Of a stretch of 64,000 bases of DNA, positions 22,656-32,819 are shown one piece after another. The position numbers were made by a program, and so were the translations under genes. Within the stretch, counting starts at the first letter, position 1; every line of letters starts with the position of its first letter. The notes beneath the pieces were generated by a model. The model did not search any database and was not told where the DNA came from. It worked only from the letters and a program-made list of their open reading frames with translations. Origin of the DNA: Neonectria sp. B-13 (Eukaryota; Ascomycota; Sordariomycetes; Hypocreales; Nectriaceae); contig NOKP01000002.1 of assembly GCA_002682825.1 (NCBI GenBank), forward strand, positions 5,872,309 to 5,936,308. Direction: 5' to 3'.

Positions 22656-24329
22656 ATGGATTCCCAACAGCCCTATGGCCAGGCTGTCAACGCATATGAT
22701 GACAATAGCTTCATCCGTACAGATAACAGCCGCCGCGAGCAGGCTGCCGATAACACCTGCCGGCCAATAGAACACCCGGTTCCGGGCCGCGGCTACAGCT
22801 TTGAGCCGATGGACCTAGGTCAAGACCGGGCCCCTAGGATAGCAGCTTTGCCCCAGCAGCCGCTGTTGCTTTTCCAGGAATTCTTACCTATGTCTCTAGT
22901 AAAAAGCTGGGCTGGCTACACCAATAGCTGGGTCAGTCACCTCTTGCAGCAGCACGAAGCTGGAAGCTGCAGGTTAAAGCCACAGTCACGGCTACTTGAA
23001 TGGACGCCAATCTCTGCCCCAGAAATCTACATATGGATCGCAATCTTGATATATATGCGAATTCATGGGGAACCTCAGATCAAGGACTATTGGAAGGTTT
23101 ATAAGCCGGGGGAAATAGGCCCTACGCATCCAGTGATCAAATGGATGCCTTTACGCCGCTTCCAGCTAATATCACGGCATCTCCGTCTCTTTGACCATAT
23201 GACTATCGATACAAACCCCGATGTGACCTTCTACGGCCGGACCTTTAGCCGAGTCAACGCCTGGTCTGACCACATACAGCATATGTCCACCGTTTTCTAC
23301 AACCCAGGCACCTCTATCGCTGTAGATGAGTGTATGGTCCGCTTCCTTGGCCGGTCTCGCGAGACTACAACTGTCCCTAACAAACCGATACCAACGGGCT
23401 TCAAAGTGTGGGCTGTGGCCCAACAGGGCTATTTTCTGCGATGGATTTGGCACAGGCCGGGCCGGAAGTTCGGGCCCGTAGGGGTCCGGCCGGCTCGACG
23501 GCGGCAAGGGTTACAGCTACGGCAGAGCTGCCGGCAGTCTTAGATTTAATGCTCTAAAGGCTGTTCCTACGCCTGATAACCTAGTCAGTCAGGAAGACAC
23601 AGTTGTGTTATTTTTCCCTACTAATTTATCTTCGGCTAGGTCAATCAGATCGCGTGGAAAGACAACGCTCTCATGCTGTTCCTATCAACCGTCTTTTCAG
23701 GCGATGAAAGATGCGTCCGCCTACGGAAGAAGCCAACAACAGACCAAATTCAAGCACGGCCAATACAGCTTTTTTTCGCTGGTAGCCAAGTGAAAGAGGT
23801 TTCTATCCCGTCTATCGCTGCTACCTATAACGATGAGATGAACGCCGTAGACCGCGGTGACCAGCTACGAGCCTATTGGAGCCCTGACCGCCGTGTCCGT
23901 AGGGGCAGTTGGAAAGCCCTGGCTTGGGACTTTCTGCTAGAAATAGCCCTTGTGAATAGCTTCCTTTTACAGAAAAGAGGCCAGCCAAAATGGGAGCAGA
24001 AGGACAGTCAAGGAGCGTGGCGGCAGCAGGTTGTCTATAGCCTCATTGAGACCTATGCCTCAGAGACGCAGTCTCGAAAGAGGTTTCGAACGGGAGACGA
24101 ATTTACGCCTGTCTCACAGCACAATCATGTCTATAAAGGAAAATCAGAATGCCTAGCCTGTCAGGGCTATCGGATGGGTCAGACCCGCACGCGCAAAAGG
24201 AAGGCTCCGTTGTCTGCTGTAAGTGGTAATAGCCGGAGGGCGCCGCAGTCACGATGGCGTTGTCAGGAGTGTAATGTAGCTTTATGTAGCGAGGGGGATT
24301 GCTGGTACCTCTGGCACCACCCAAATTAA
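22656..24329 (+). pseudogene. piggyBac-like transposase with internal deletion
   Basis: The N-terminal part (ATG 22656 to about 23480) has the DDE_Tnp_1_7 fold signatures, including LIYMRIHGEPQIKDYW and VDECMVRFLGRS with the first catalytic Asp. After RKFGPVGVRP the frame is lost at about 23490. It resumes at LRFNALKAVPTPDN, crosses an intron (23584-23639), and continues with QIAWKDNALMLFLSTVF and NDEMNAVDRGDQ carrying the last Asp. The end is a Cys/His-rich domain (CLACQG, then CQECNVALC). The segment carrying the middle catalytic Asp (the FxDNLF region in relatives) is missing, so it should be inactive. It could be mobilised in trans if a full copy exists. Confidence 0.8.
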
Positions 24330-24390
24330 TAGAGAACTAATGTACCTTTGATTTGCTATTCTTTGGTTGGCTAGACCCCCCTGTCCGAGG

Positions 24391-24423
24391 TGGAGGTGGA
24401 GGCTTATGCCACTCAAAGGGATA
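24391..24423 (-). repeat. Right terminal inverted repeat
   Basis: 33 bases, reverse complement of 22514-22546. Confidence 0.9.
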
Positions 24424-24556
24424 AACTAACCTCAGATTAAGGTTAGTAAGAAGCTCGCCTCGCAATGCTGACAGGTAGTTATATTTATCCCATCTACATT
24501 CCCTCCACGCCGTGATTCTTCTTGTAGTCCAAGGCTCTCCCTCCTCCTTTTATAAC

Positions 24557-27500
24557 ATGTCCGGCGACGACCTTCACCTCCTTTCCCTTGACGGAGGAGG
24601 CATACGCGGCCTGTCGATGCTGGCGACCCTCCAGGACCTGATGGCAGGGATCGACCCCGACTCCCCACCCAGGCCTTGCGATTGCTTCGACATGATTGGC
24701 GGGACGGGCACGGGTGGACTCGTCGCCATCATGCTGGGGCGGCTGAGGATGACGGTCGGCGAGTGCATCGACGCCTATAAAGCAATCGCAGGTGACATTT
24801 TCGAGGGGGAGCATGACGGCAGCAGTACAGACTCCAGCGGCCAGGTCAGGCTCGGCAACGACGCCCTTGAAGGGGCGATTAAGCAGATGTTGGTAAACAG
24901 CCATCACGATGACGATGAGTTGCTACAAGATCCTGGCGATGCGGCGTGCAGAGTGTCCGTCTCCCCCGTCTGATACCCTGGCTTCTCGGATTGTTGACCG
25001 ATCGAGGCAGCTTCGTATGCGCCGCACGCAAAACGACAGGTGGTATTGCCTGCCTCACGAGCTACCAGCCACCCCACGACGATGCGAACCTATTCCACGA
25101 CACCAAGATATGGGAGGCGTGCCTGGCCACCATGGCCGTGACGACGTTCTTCCACCCCATCGCCCTTGGGCCACGCAGCGAGGAGTTTGGCGACGGAGAC
25201 TTGGAAGCGAACAACCCGGTCTACGCGCTGTGGAGCGAGGCCCGCCATCTTTGGGGAGAGGAGCAGTTGCAGAGCAGGCTCGCGTGCCTCTTGTCCATCG
25301 GGACCGGGGTGGCCATCCCAACGCCCTTGACAGATGGCCCTGCCTACGGCGGTATCCGTAGCTCCCTGATGGCCCTTTCAGCCGCAGCACAGAAGCGGTC
25401 CGTTCAGTTCCTTCGCGATCCGTCGAACCTGGTCGCCAAGGAGCGATATCATCGCTTCAACGTGATAGAAGGGCTCCAGGGTAGCGGACTGGACGAGGTG
25501 AAGAACAACTCGGAAATCGCAGCCGCTACCAGTAGCTACCTCGATTTGCGGGGCGTCTCCAGACGGAGGAAGGCATTTTCGGATAGCCTAGAGCCGAGAC
25601 TGAAGACGGTACAGCTGCAGACATCCTCGGGGAGAAACGAGGATACCCTTTCGTCGGATCCCACATCCGGTCCTTCAGACTATGCTTCAGACGGTGCTTC
25701 AGACTGTCTCCCACTAATCAACGCCTCGCCAGAGCTCAGAACAGCCTCCGTTCAATACGGGCGAGCTTTGGGTATGTTTTCCCAGTGTTATGGTACCTTT
25801 TGCGATGCTATCCGGAGAGCATCCACACTCGAAGACGTCGAGAACGCAGCCACCCTCTTTCAGAATCTGGAGGATTCCACCCCCAACCTTCGAGCGACGA
25901 GAGACACCTTAGTATCAGTAATTGGGCCCGACGACGACCTGAGCGACTTCAAAGCCCAACTGAAGAACGTCGATGACATCCTAGACACCTCCCAGCAGTC
26001 GCAGGCACTGAGAACTCTTCGCCGCTATGTGATAGCCAAGGCGCACCTCGGGCTCAGTTGGATGTTTGTGCTAGACTTGCAGCTACGCCCGCCATCGTGT
26101 CCGTTCTGTCACCACCTCAACCCGAAATACGCACTCGCGGCCACTGTCGTTGACATGGCCAAGGAACGAAGCCGGGCAGGTCAGGCTTGTGCCGCTTGCG
26201 CAATCGTCGAACAAGCGCTGGAATACCTCAGATCAAGCTGGAGTATCGAAGCCGAATACGCCTACGACGATGCGGACCCTAACTTGCACCGATTTTCCCT
26301 CCAAGCAACGGACAACTCGCTCATACTTACATATCCATGCGACGCCGACAGCAACGTCGGCAGCAACAGCAACCGTAGGGGTCCTTTGCGTGACTTGGGA
26401 ATCGGCATGGACTCTCTGGAGCTGTTTATTGCGGAAGACAAGTGGACTTGCAGTTTTCGACTGCCCTGGCTTGGAACCAAGGCTGTCCTCCGCCTCCCGC
26501 GCTTCAGGTCGATGATCAGGCTGGACTTTGGAGCGAAGCCGAGGACATACGCGGAACTGGACACGGCTAGGCTGCAGGAAGCCGACGCCTGCCTCTCGGT
26601 GCGGTTGGAGGCTGCCAAGTCGTGGATCCGCGAGTGCTGCGAAGGTCACTCGGGCTGCAGGAGACAGACGACGGCTCGTCTTCCGAGGCGGGTGGTCGAT
26701 CTACGACGCTTCGCCTCCGACGACAGGCTCTCGCTGCTCGAAACCGACGGCTCGCAGGGAACGTATGCATGTCTGTCGTATTGCTGGGGCCGGGATACGT
26801 CCCTCTGCACCACAAGATCCAACATATCCGCCTTGCAGCAGGACATCCCGTGGCCTCAGTTGCCGCAGACGATCAAGGACGCCGTCCTCGTGGCGTCAGG
26901 CCTCGACATACCGTACCTGTGGGTCGATCGGCTATGCATCGTCCAGGGGGATACGCAGGACTGGAACGAGCAGTTCCCGCGGATGGGAGACATATACGGC
27001 GCTGCCCATGTCACGATAGCGGCCGCAAACAGCTCCAGCGCCGCGGATGGGTTCCTCGCCAGGCGGAGGAGGTTCGAGCCGCCGCTCAAGTTCCAACACG
27101 GCCCTACACGAGATTCGCCCCCCTTGATCGTCTACGGCCGTCGGCCATTCGACCACCTGCCCTTCACCGAACTCAGGACGGACGACGCCAACCCGCTGCG
27201 CGACAGAGCGTGGTGCTTCCAAGAACAACTCGTCTCCGAGCGCGTCCTGAACTTCGGCTACGAGGAGATGCTGTTCGAGTGCCGCCACGGGCACGAATGC
27301 GAATGCGGGTTCCGGCACTCGGCCGAGGCGCCGCTGGGCCTCAAGCAGCGCTTCGACAGCATCCTCGCGGGCTTCTCCGAGGCCTCGCCCTCTGCCAACA
27401 AGCACTGGCAGCTGCTGATGGAGGAGTATTGCCACCGGAAACTGACGAGGGCCTCGGACAAGCTCCCGGCCATTGCGGGCATCGCGCGGCTGTTTCAGAG

Positions 27501-28140
27501 CGTCGTTGGCTTCGAGTATCTGGCTGGCCATTGGAACGATGGCGACCTGATTGCCAGCCTGTGCTGGTACGTCGTAAGCCCGTCTCCGCCGCTCGCTTCG
27601 TCATATCTCGCGCCGTCGTGGTCGTTCGCCTCAGCGACGGCACCCCTCTCTTATTTCCATGTTCCCGAGGGCACGGATGCAGCCGTCATCCTGCCCCAGA
27701 ACCGAGTCGTTGGCGCCAAATGCGTGCCCAAGGACGACGAAATCACCGGGCAGGTCTCCGGAGGGCATCTGGTCGTGAGAGGGATACTCCTCGACGCCGT
27801 CTTCGCCCAGGAGGAGTCGGGCCCGTACCGAGGCGTCACGCGAAACGGAACGACGCTGCGGGTTCTCTACGACGTCGAGCGCCGCCACGACGAACCGGCC
27901 GTCGAGAAGGTCGTTTGCTGGTACATGGGATATCGAGACGACAAGGTCGGGGGCAGATGCCACGGCATCATGGTTCTCACCATCATTTCGGGGAAGCCGC
28001 TCGTCTGTCGGCGCGTGGGCTGGGCAAATGCCATGGAGTATGCAAGCGATGGGAGCGCCTTTGATGTTTTGGGCGACTCCGACGAGTTTCGTTTTCTGCA
28101 AGGATACCACGACTGCATTTGGGGGTTTGCTATTATTTGA
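24557..28140 (+). CDS. Patatin-HET fusion protein; patatin catalytic Ser replaced by Gly
   Basis: Exon 1 is 24557-24954, intron 24955-25010, exon 2 25011-28140: 1175 residues in one frame. Residues ~5-330 are a patatin-like phospholipase domain: LSLDGGGIRG (oxyanion hole), then GGTGTGG where relatives have GTSTGG, so the nucleophile Ser is Gly51, and FGDGDLEANNPV with the dyad Asp near 194. A helical linker follows. A Cys-paired segment (CPFCHHLNP and CAAC, near 496-525) often precedes HET domains. The HET domain starts near 717 (TYACLSYCWG, LPQTIKDAV, YLWVDRLCI, DIYGAAHVTIAAA), with WCFQEQLVSERVL after it. HET domains trigger cell death in heterokaryon incompatibility. Patatins usually occur fused to a nucleotide-binding domain and TPR in fungi; none lies between the two here. 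Very GC-rich compared with its transposon flanks. The start at 24557 is preferred over 24512 because the domain begins at once. Confidence 0.88.
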
Positions 28141-29305
28141 GGACTGGCTTTATCATCTATAACTGTCTGCTGCATCTTCCACATCTATAGGACATGCTAC
28201 GTGTGGAGGAGCTGACCATCGCCTTTCTTAAGGCGAGAGCTGCATGTGGCCTATTCCTCGTCGTGTAGAAAAGGCCACTGACCTACCTGACTGCCCCTAT
28301 TGTTTTTTTGCTCTTACTGCATGATGCAATGCGCCTTCCTTCTCAGCTCATTCGTACCCCGTACGACAGTCGCCCACGACTGGACGCGATCAGCGGTGCT
28401 TATAGTTTCGTGGACGGCAAGACGTCAGGGGCAGTTGGCTCGAGACTTATAGCGCTTGGGAATGCTCGGCCGTCTCCTTTGATATTTTATCTGTCGATAG
28501 AAGGTAGCGCATAAAGTTCTCATTCTCTTATCTTATAACACCGCCTTCCCTTGGAGCTCGACAAGGCGAGGTATACAACTCACGGAGGAACATGGTCGGC
28601 CGCAGACTCCGTGAACCATAGCTCGCCGAAGAATTCGTGCTCATTGGACGAAGGATCGTGAAGAACAGGGTCCTCTTGCTCGCTGGCAACGTTTCGGTCA
28701 ACGTACGATCGCGGGGGAATCGTGTCAGACATTGCGTCTTCGATGGAACGGGAAGTCGAAGGCTTGCGAGCGCAGTTGCGGAACGGTTCGTTATTTACTG
28801 CATGAAGTGGAGGAAAACGATGCGTAATCTTGTAGAATTGTAGCTGAATAGTTGTAGCTAAAAAAGCGTGATCGGAACGGGGTAGGAAGGCAGTGGAAGC
28901 CAAATGGGAATCTTGCGGGAGGGCAAGCGGTTCGTTTTATAGAGGGGACGCTGCTGCCCGAGGACGCGTCTAAGCACTAGGAGCCTCACGCTCTTTAGCT
29001 GTTAACACACTTGGTCACATTAAGAATACTTTACCATTACCAGACCGTGACTTGCATTGCTCACTACAACGTCCTGATCCACTTGATCAAACACCTCACG
29101 CCTCGGACCTGCCCTATTTCCTCAGGTCAGCCCCGACCGCCACAAGTAAGCCCTCTAGAGACCCAGTCGTTTTAGGGTTCTTCAGCTAAGGATAATGTTT
29201 CAACGAGGCTCTATCTAGTTGGAATTTAGGGATAAGTTGTTCACATTAAATACTATTTACAGCTAGTTGTCCAGTGGTTGGCACCCTCAGTTATGTGATC
29301 CGCCA
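28141..29305. other. Intergenic, with repeat copy B
   Basis: Contains the dispersed repeat 28988-29136. A minus-strand open frame at 28580-28903 (107 codons, acidic, no family) is the only long one and is not convincing as a gene. Confidence 0.4.
28988..29136 (+). repeat. Dispersed direct repeat, copy B
   Basis: Second copy of the 18516-18675 repeat, same orientation, about 10.3 kb downstream. It shares the CAGACCGTGAC, GTCCTGATCCAC and CTCACGCCTCGGACCT blocks. Confidence 0.75.
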
Positions 29306-30415
29306 TCATGCCGCCCCAAGCTCGTCAGACTTCTCATTGTAGAGCGTCCTAAAGTCGCACTTGGCCGATCTGTTCCCGTTTCCACGGCAAGCTGGACAGG
29401 TCTGTCCGTGAGCAATGAGATGATAGTGTAGCGCAAACTTGTACTGATTAGGAATGCGCGCATCCAGGTGCGCTTGTGCTTTTTCCACGCTGGCTTCAAG
29501 CGGCCGCCAGCCCCAGAGCCCCGAGATGCGAAATATATGAACATCTGCGGCAAAAACCTCTCGTTTCAAACAAATGCTCACAAGGCAGTGCGCGCATTTA
29601 GGTCCGAGTCCTTTATAGCTCATGACTTCCTTGACAGCCTCCTCGTCGGACGCATCGAAGAGGTGTTGAAGATCCCACTTGCCGTATCGAGCCATAACTT
29701 CATGCAGGAGATCCATCAAGATCTTGGACTTTTTATTCTGTAGGCCGCCAGGTCGGAGCGCATCCCGCAGCTTGTCAATGCCACCCTCAACGATAGCATC
29801 ATAAGCAAAGGTAGAGCCATAGATGAGCTTCATGTTTTTCATGGCACGCTTCGCGTTAGCCCAGCTGGTGGCCTGACTGAGGGCTGCGACCACGAGGGCG
29901 TCCATAACGTAGGGATATTCCTGAGACGGAGCATCCGGATCCGACCATTCAGCGCGGATCCTGTCGCCGTGGAGCATTTCTAGAATATCATGGCTCTTCT
30001 TGCACTCTTCTGGTGTTGGGCGGGCGAAATCAGAATAAGGGGAAGAGTTGGCGTGTTGAGACCAGGCGTTCCACTTCTTGTTGGCGAGTTGTTCATCCGT
30101 CGATTGAGATTGGAGAGCTCCGCGAACCCCGACCCCAGCATCGGGAAGATCAATGGACAACCCCGGAGACATCTTGGACTGTAGGTGGTTGGAATCCTGC
30201 TTCGCTCGCTTGCTGGACTGGGCCTCGACGGTTGATCCACGACGTTTAGTCTTGACGGAGGTGCCTTCTTTTGGCTGCTTGGTCTTATCGACGGCCCCGT
30301 CATCTGAACTGGCTTCATTCCTGGATATCGCAGGCGTCGTTGGCGCCGAGGTGCTGTAGCTCTTGGCCGCAGCGGCTGCGGCTCTGGTATAGTGCACCAT
30401 TCTGCAAGTGGCCAT
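29306..30415 (-). CDS. HhH-GPD base-excision DNA glycosylase (endonuclease III type)
   Basis: 369 residues, intronless, ATG 30415. Removes damaged bases and probably nicks the abasic site. The helix-hairpin-helix at 266-279 (SYKGLGPKCAHCL) carries a Lys (K273) where endonuclease III has its Schiff-base Lys. The GPD Asp is D291 in FAADVHIFRI. The end has CPACRGNGNRSAKC, three Cys that may be part of a degenerate iron-sulphur loop. Residues 1-25 (ATCRMVHYTRAAAAAA) are basic and Ala-rich, like a mitochondrial import signal. The next ~110 residues are low-complexity with basic clusters (KTKRRG, SSKRAK) that could be nuclear signals. Divergent from a DNA polymerase eta gene. The lesion specificity is not readable. 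Confidence 0.9.
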   Translation of the reverse strand: MATCRMVHYTRAAAAAAKSYSTSAPTTPAISRNEASSDDGAVDKTKQPKEGTSVKTKRRGSTVEAQSSKRAKQDSNHLQSKMSPGLSIDLPDAGVGVRGALQSQSTDEQLANKKWNAWSQHANSSPYSDFARPTPEECKKSHDILEMLHGDRIRAEWSDPDAPSQEYPYVMDALVVAALSQATSWANAKRAMKNMKLIYGSTFAYDAIVEGGIDKLRDALRPGGLQNKKSKILMDLLHEVMARYGKWDLQHLFDASDEEAVKEVMSYKGLGPKCAHCLVSICLKREVFAADVHIFRISGLWGWRPLEASVEKAQAHLDARIPNQYKFALHYHLIAHGQTCPACRGNGNRSAKCDFRTLYNEKSDELGAA

Positions 30416-30954
30416 GCGTTGGTTAAATGGGGACGAAGTTCTACTTGTGTTAGTGAGACAAGCAGGTCATCCGTGTCTAGGAGAGGAAGATTCAGGATTC
30501 AAGGAGACGGCCTACCGAAAGCTGGGTTGAGGGAGTCTTAAGAGTTGGTTGGATCTTGGTCCCTCTTTAGATTGCGTCAACCAGGTGGCAAACAAGTCTG
30601 CTTTTGTAATTTGCCGGGGAGGACACGGCGGCGCTGCCAATTGGGGATGGCCACCGGCACTGAAGGCCCACGAAATTTAACAAGTGGCACCACCTTGTTA
30701 GCACGGCCGTCGTGAATAACGCAGTGGAAGTGGGCAGCCGAAATTCACAGCTGTTAGTTAGTGGAAGCAAGTCATGGCGTCATAGGTTGGATTTCAAAGC
30801 TGAGACTCATCATTAGGGTCGATCGAGGGCTAGCTTTTCGGACGGTAGGATCGGGTGTTTGGACTTGGCTTAACTAACTAATTGCTCCGCACCACCTGTG
30901 CGCAAAACTTCAGTGACAATCGTTCTTATTTTCCACCTCGTCCAAGCTTGCATC
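30416..30954. promoter_or_regulatory. Shared divergent promoter of the glycosylase and polymerase eta
   Basis: 539 bases between the two divergent ATGs with no convincing gene inside. The arrangement suggests joint control of two DNA-damage functions; no damage-response element was positively identified. Confidence 0.5.
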
Positions 30955-32745
30955 ATGATCGCTGCAGATTCAATCCCACTCAGCCCAACCTCTGCTGAGT
31001 ATTCCCATTTCACCCACCATGATCTTCTCCTCCTTAGCCAGTCCTCAACAGAGTCTCCGCTTCGAGTTATCGCCCTCATCGACTATGACGCGTTTTATGC
31101 ACAATGCGAGACTGTTCGCCTCGGATTGGACCCCGCGAAGCCTCTTGCTGTCCGCCAGTGGAATGCCATCATTGCACTGAACTACCCTGCCCGAGAGTTT
31201 GGGCTCAAAAGAGGCATATCCGTTGATGAGGCAAGGCGGTTGTGTCCGACACTGGTGCTGCCGCACATTGCCACTTGGAGAGAAGGCGATTCGCAGTGGA
31301 GATATCGGCCTGATGTCTTGCAACATTTGAAGACGGACAAGGCTGCGCTAGACCCCTATCGACTCCAATCACGAAGAACCATCAAGCTTATCAAGGGGCT
31401 GCTACCGAAGGCCTCCAGCCGGACAATCGAGAAGGCCAGCGTTGACGAAGTCTATGTCGATCTTTCCGCTCAGGTTCACGCCATCTTACTGCAGCGTTTC
31501 CCAGGGCTCTCCGCCCCCACCGAGTATTCAAATCAGAACCTGCCACTCCCTGGAACCACCAAGTCTCTAGATTGGCAGTCTGATAAAGTCATTCAACCTT
31601 GTGACTCTGGAGACAATGAACGACCGCTTGATTGGGACGAGATCTCACTCAACATAGGGGCTGAAATTGTGCGCGGCATAAGGCAGGAGATCAAAAGTCG
31701 CCTGAAATATACTTGCTCCGCTGGCATCAGCCACAACAAGATGCTCGCCAAGCTCGCAGCCGGCCATAACAAGCCAGATGAACAAACCGTGGTCAGAAAC
31801 ATAGCCATCGCGCCTTTTTTGTCCACCTACAAGGTAACTAAGATCAGAGGTCTTGGAGGGAAGCTGGGCCATCGTGTTATTGGGGCTTTCGGCACCGAAG
31901 AGATTTCTGATCTTCTTCAAGTCTCACTCAAAGACATGAAATCACATCTAGGGTCCGAATCAGGGCAGTGGGTCTTTGATTCGATCCGAGGTCGGGATAG
32001 CAGTGCAATCATCTGGCGAACCCAAGTCCAGTCCATGCTGTCAGCGAAGACATTCGTCCCACATTTGCAGCATGTCGACCAGGCCACCAAGTGGCTTCGA
32101 ATTTTTGCGGCAGACCTTCAGGGGCGAATCCATGACCTAGACGAAGAGTCTTGTCCGCGGCGACCTAGCACCATATCCATTCACCACCACATCAAAGGCC
32201 GATTCGGTCCAACACGCTCCAAGCAGATGTCAATACCGTCACGCTGTAGTGTTGAGCAGGATACCCTTTTTGCTCTTTCCAAGAAACTTCTTGCGGAAGT
32301 TACGAGTGAAGGAGTGTCATGGCCTTGCATGGGCGTGGCTGTTCGTATATCAGCTTTCAAGGCTTGCGACAGCCATGACAACCCCATCACATCATTTTTC
32401 AGGAACGTCAGTGAGTCGGATACCTTAAAACGACTACGAGAAACTCCTCCTTCTCCTCCTTCAAACGGACGACCCAACAAGACGAGGAGATCTACTGAAC
32501 ACCCCAACGATGCACAACTTCACACGGCTAGCTCACTGGGCGTTTCAGCATCTATAGACAATGCTCAGTCAACAAAGAGTGAACTAGTAATAGAGAAAAC
32601 ACGGCCAGCGGCAGTCTCATTTGGTCGAACCTCGTCGCTCAACTATGAGTGCCCACACTGTAATAGGGAGGTGGTGGCGGGAAAGGTACTTGAGCATTTA
32701 GATTGGCACATTGCATTAGATTTGCAGGGTCAGTCTCCTTGGTAG
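30955..32745 (+). CDS. RAD30: DNA polymerase eta (Y-family translesion polymerase)
   Basis: 596 residues from ATG 30955, intronless. Copies past UV photoproducts in the nucleus. Motif I DYDAFYAQCE (near 43-52) holds the first metal-binding Asp; NYPAREFGLKRGI is the fingers motif of eta; SVDEVYVDL (162-170) holds the catalytic Asp-Glu pair; SAGISHNKMLAKLAA is the palm/thumb helix and IRGLGGKLG the thumb HhH. The little-finger domain follows. NPITSFFRN resembles a PCNA-interacting box. The C-terminus has a UBZ-type finger, CPHC ... HLDWH (about 566-585), which binds ubiquitinated PCNA. The frame extends upstream to 30898, but the core starts well after 30955. Adjacent to and divergent from a DNA glycosylase gene. 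Confidence 0.93.
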   Translation: MIAADSIPLSPTSAEYSHFTHHDLLLLSQSSTESPLRVIALIDYDAFYAQCETVRLGLDPAKPLAVRQWNAIIALNYPAREFGLKRGISVDEARRLCPTLVLPHIATWREGDSQWRYRPDVLQHLKTDKAALDPYRLQSRRTIKLIKGLLPKASSRTIEKASVDEVYVDLSAQVHAILLQRFPGLSAPTEYSNQNLPLPGTTKSLDWQSDKVIQPCDSGDNERPLDWDEISLNIGAEIVRGIRQEIKSRLKYTCSAGISHNKMLAKLAAGHNKPDEQTVVRNIAIAPFLSTYKVTKIRGLGGKLGHRVIGAFGTEEISDLLQVSLKDMKSHLGSESGQWVFDSIRGRDSSAIIWRTQVQSMLSAKTFVPHLQHVDQATKWLRIFAADLQGRIHDLDEESCPRRPSTISIHHHIKGRFGPTRSKQMSIPSRCSVEQDTLFALSKKLLAEVTSEGVSWPCMGVAVRISAFKACDSHDNPITSFFRNVSESDTLKRLRETPPSPPSNGRPNKTRRSTEHPNDAQLHTASSLGVSASIDNAQSTKSELVIEKTRPAAVSFGRTSSLNYECPHCNREVVAGKVLEHLDWHIALDLQGQSPW

Positions 32746-32819
32746 TAAATTAGTAGCATTACTGTTATGAGTTTAGTTAAGAAACGGTTTTAGTTACACC
32801 CTTTATCGCCAGACCACGC

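Larger units (their letters stand above)
22514..24423 (+). mobile_element. piggyBac-like DNA transposon, 1.9 kb, non-autonomous
   Basis: Bounded by 33-bp perfect terminal inverted repeats (22514-22546 and 24391-24423, starting TATCCCTTTGAGTGG). It contains a damaged piggyBac transposase. The TTAA duplication typical of insect piggyBac is not visible at either edge. Intact ends and clean internal sequence suggest that it moved more recently than the Helitron relic. Confidence 0.85.

Noticed and set aside
22656..23543. Reading the transposase 5' half as a complete gene
   Set aside because: The C-terminal end is out-of-frame Arg-rich sequence; the true continuation lies in another frame after a deletion.
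24424..24450. Small palindrome CTAACCT...AGGTTAG beside the piggyBac end
   Set aside because: Seven-base arms only; easily due to chance.
26622..28064. Long 480-codon open frame in another frame of the patatin-HET gene
   Set aside because: Arg/Pro-rich shadow caused by high GC; the 1175-residue frame carries all domain motifs.
28580..28903. 107-codon acidic minus-strand open frame
   Set aside because: No family, no supporting signals; could be chance in GC-moderate sequence.
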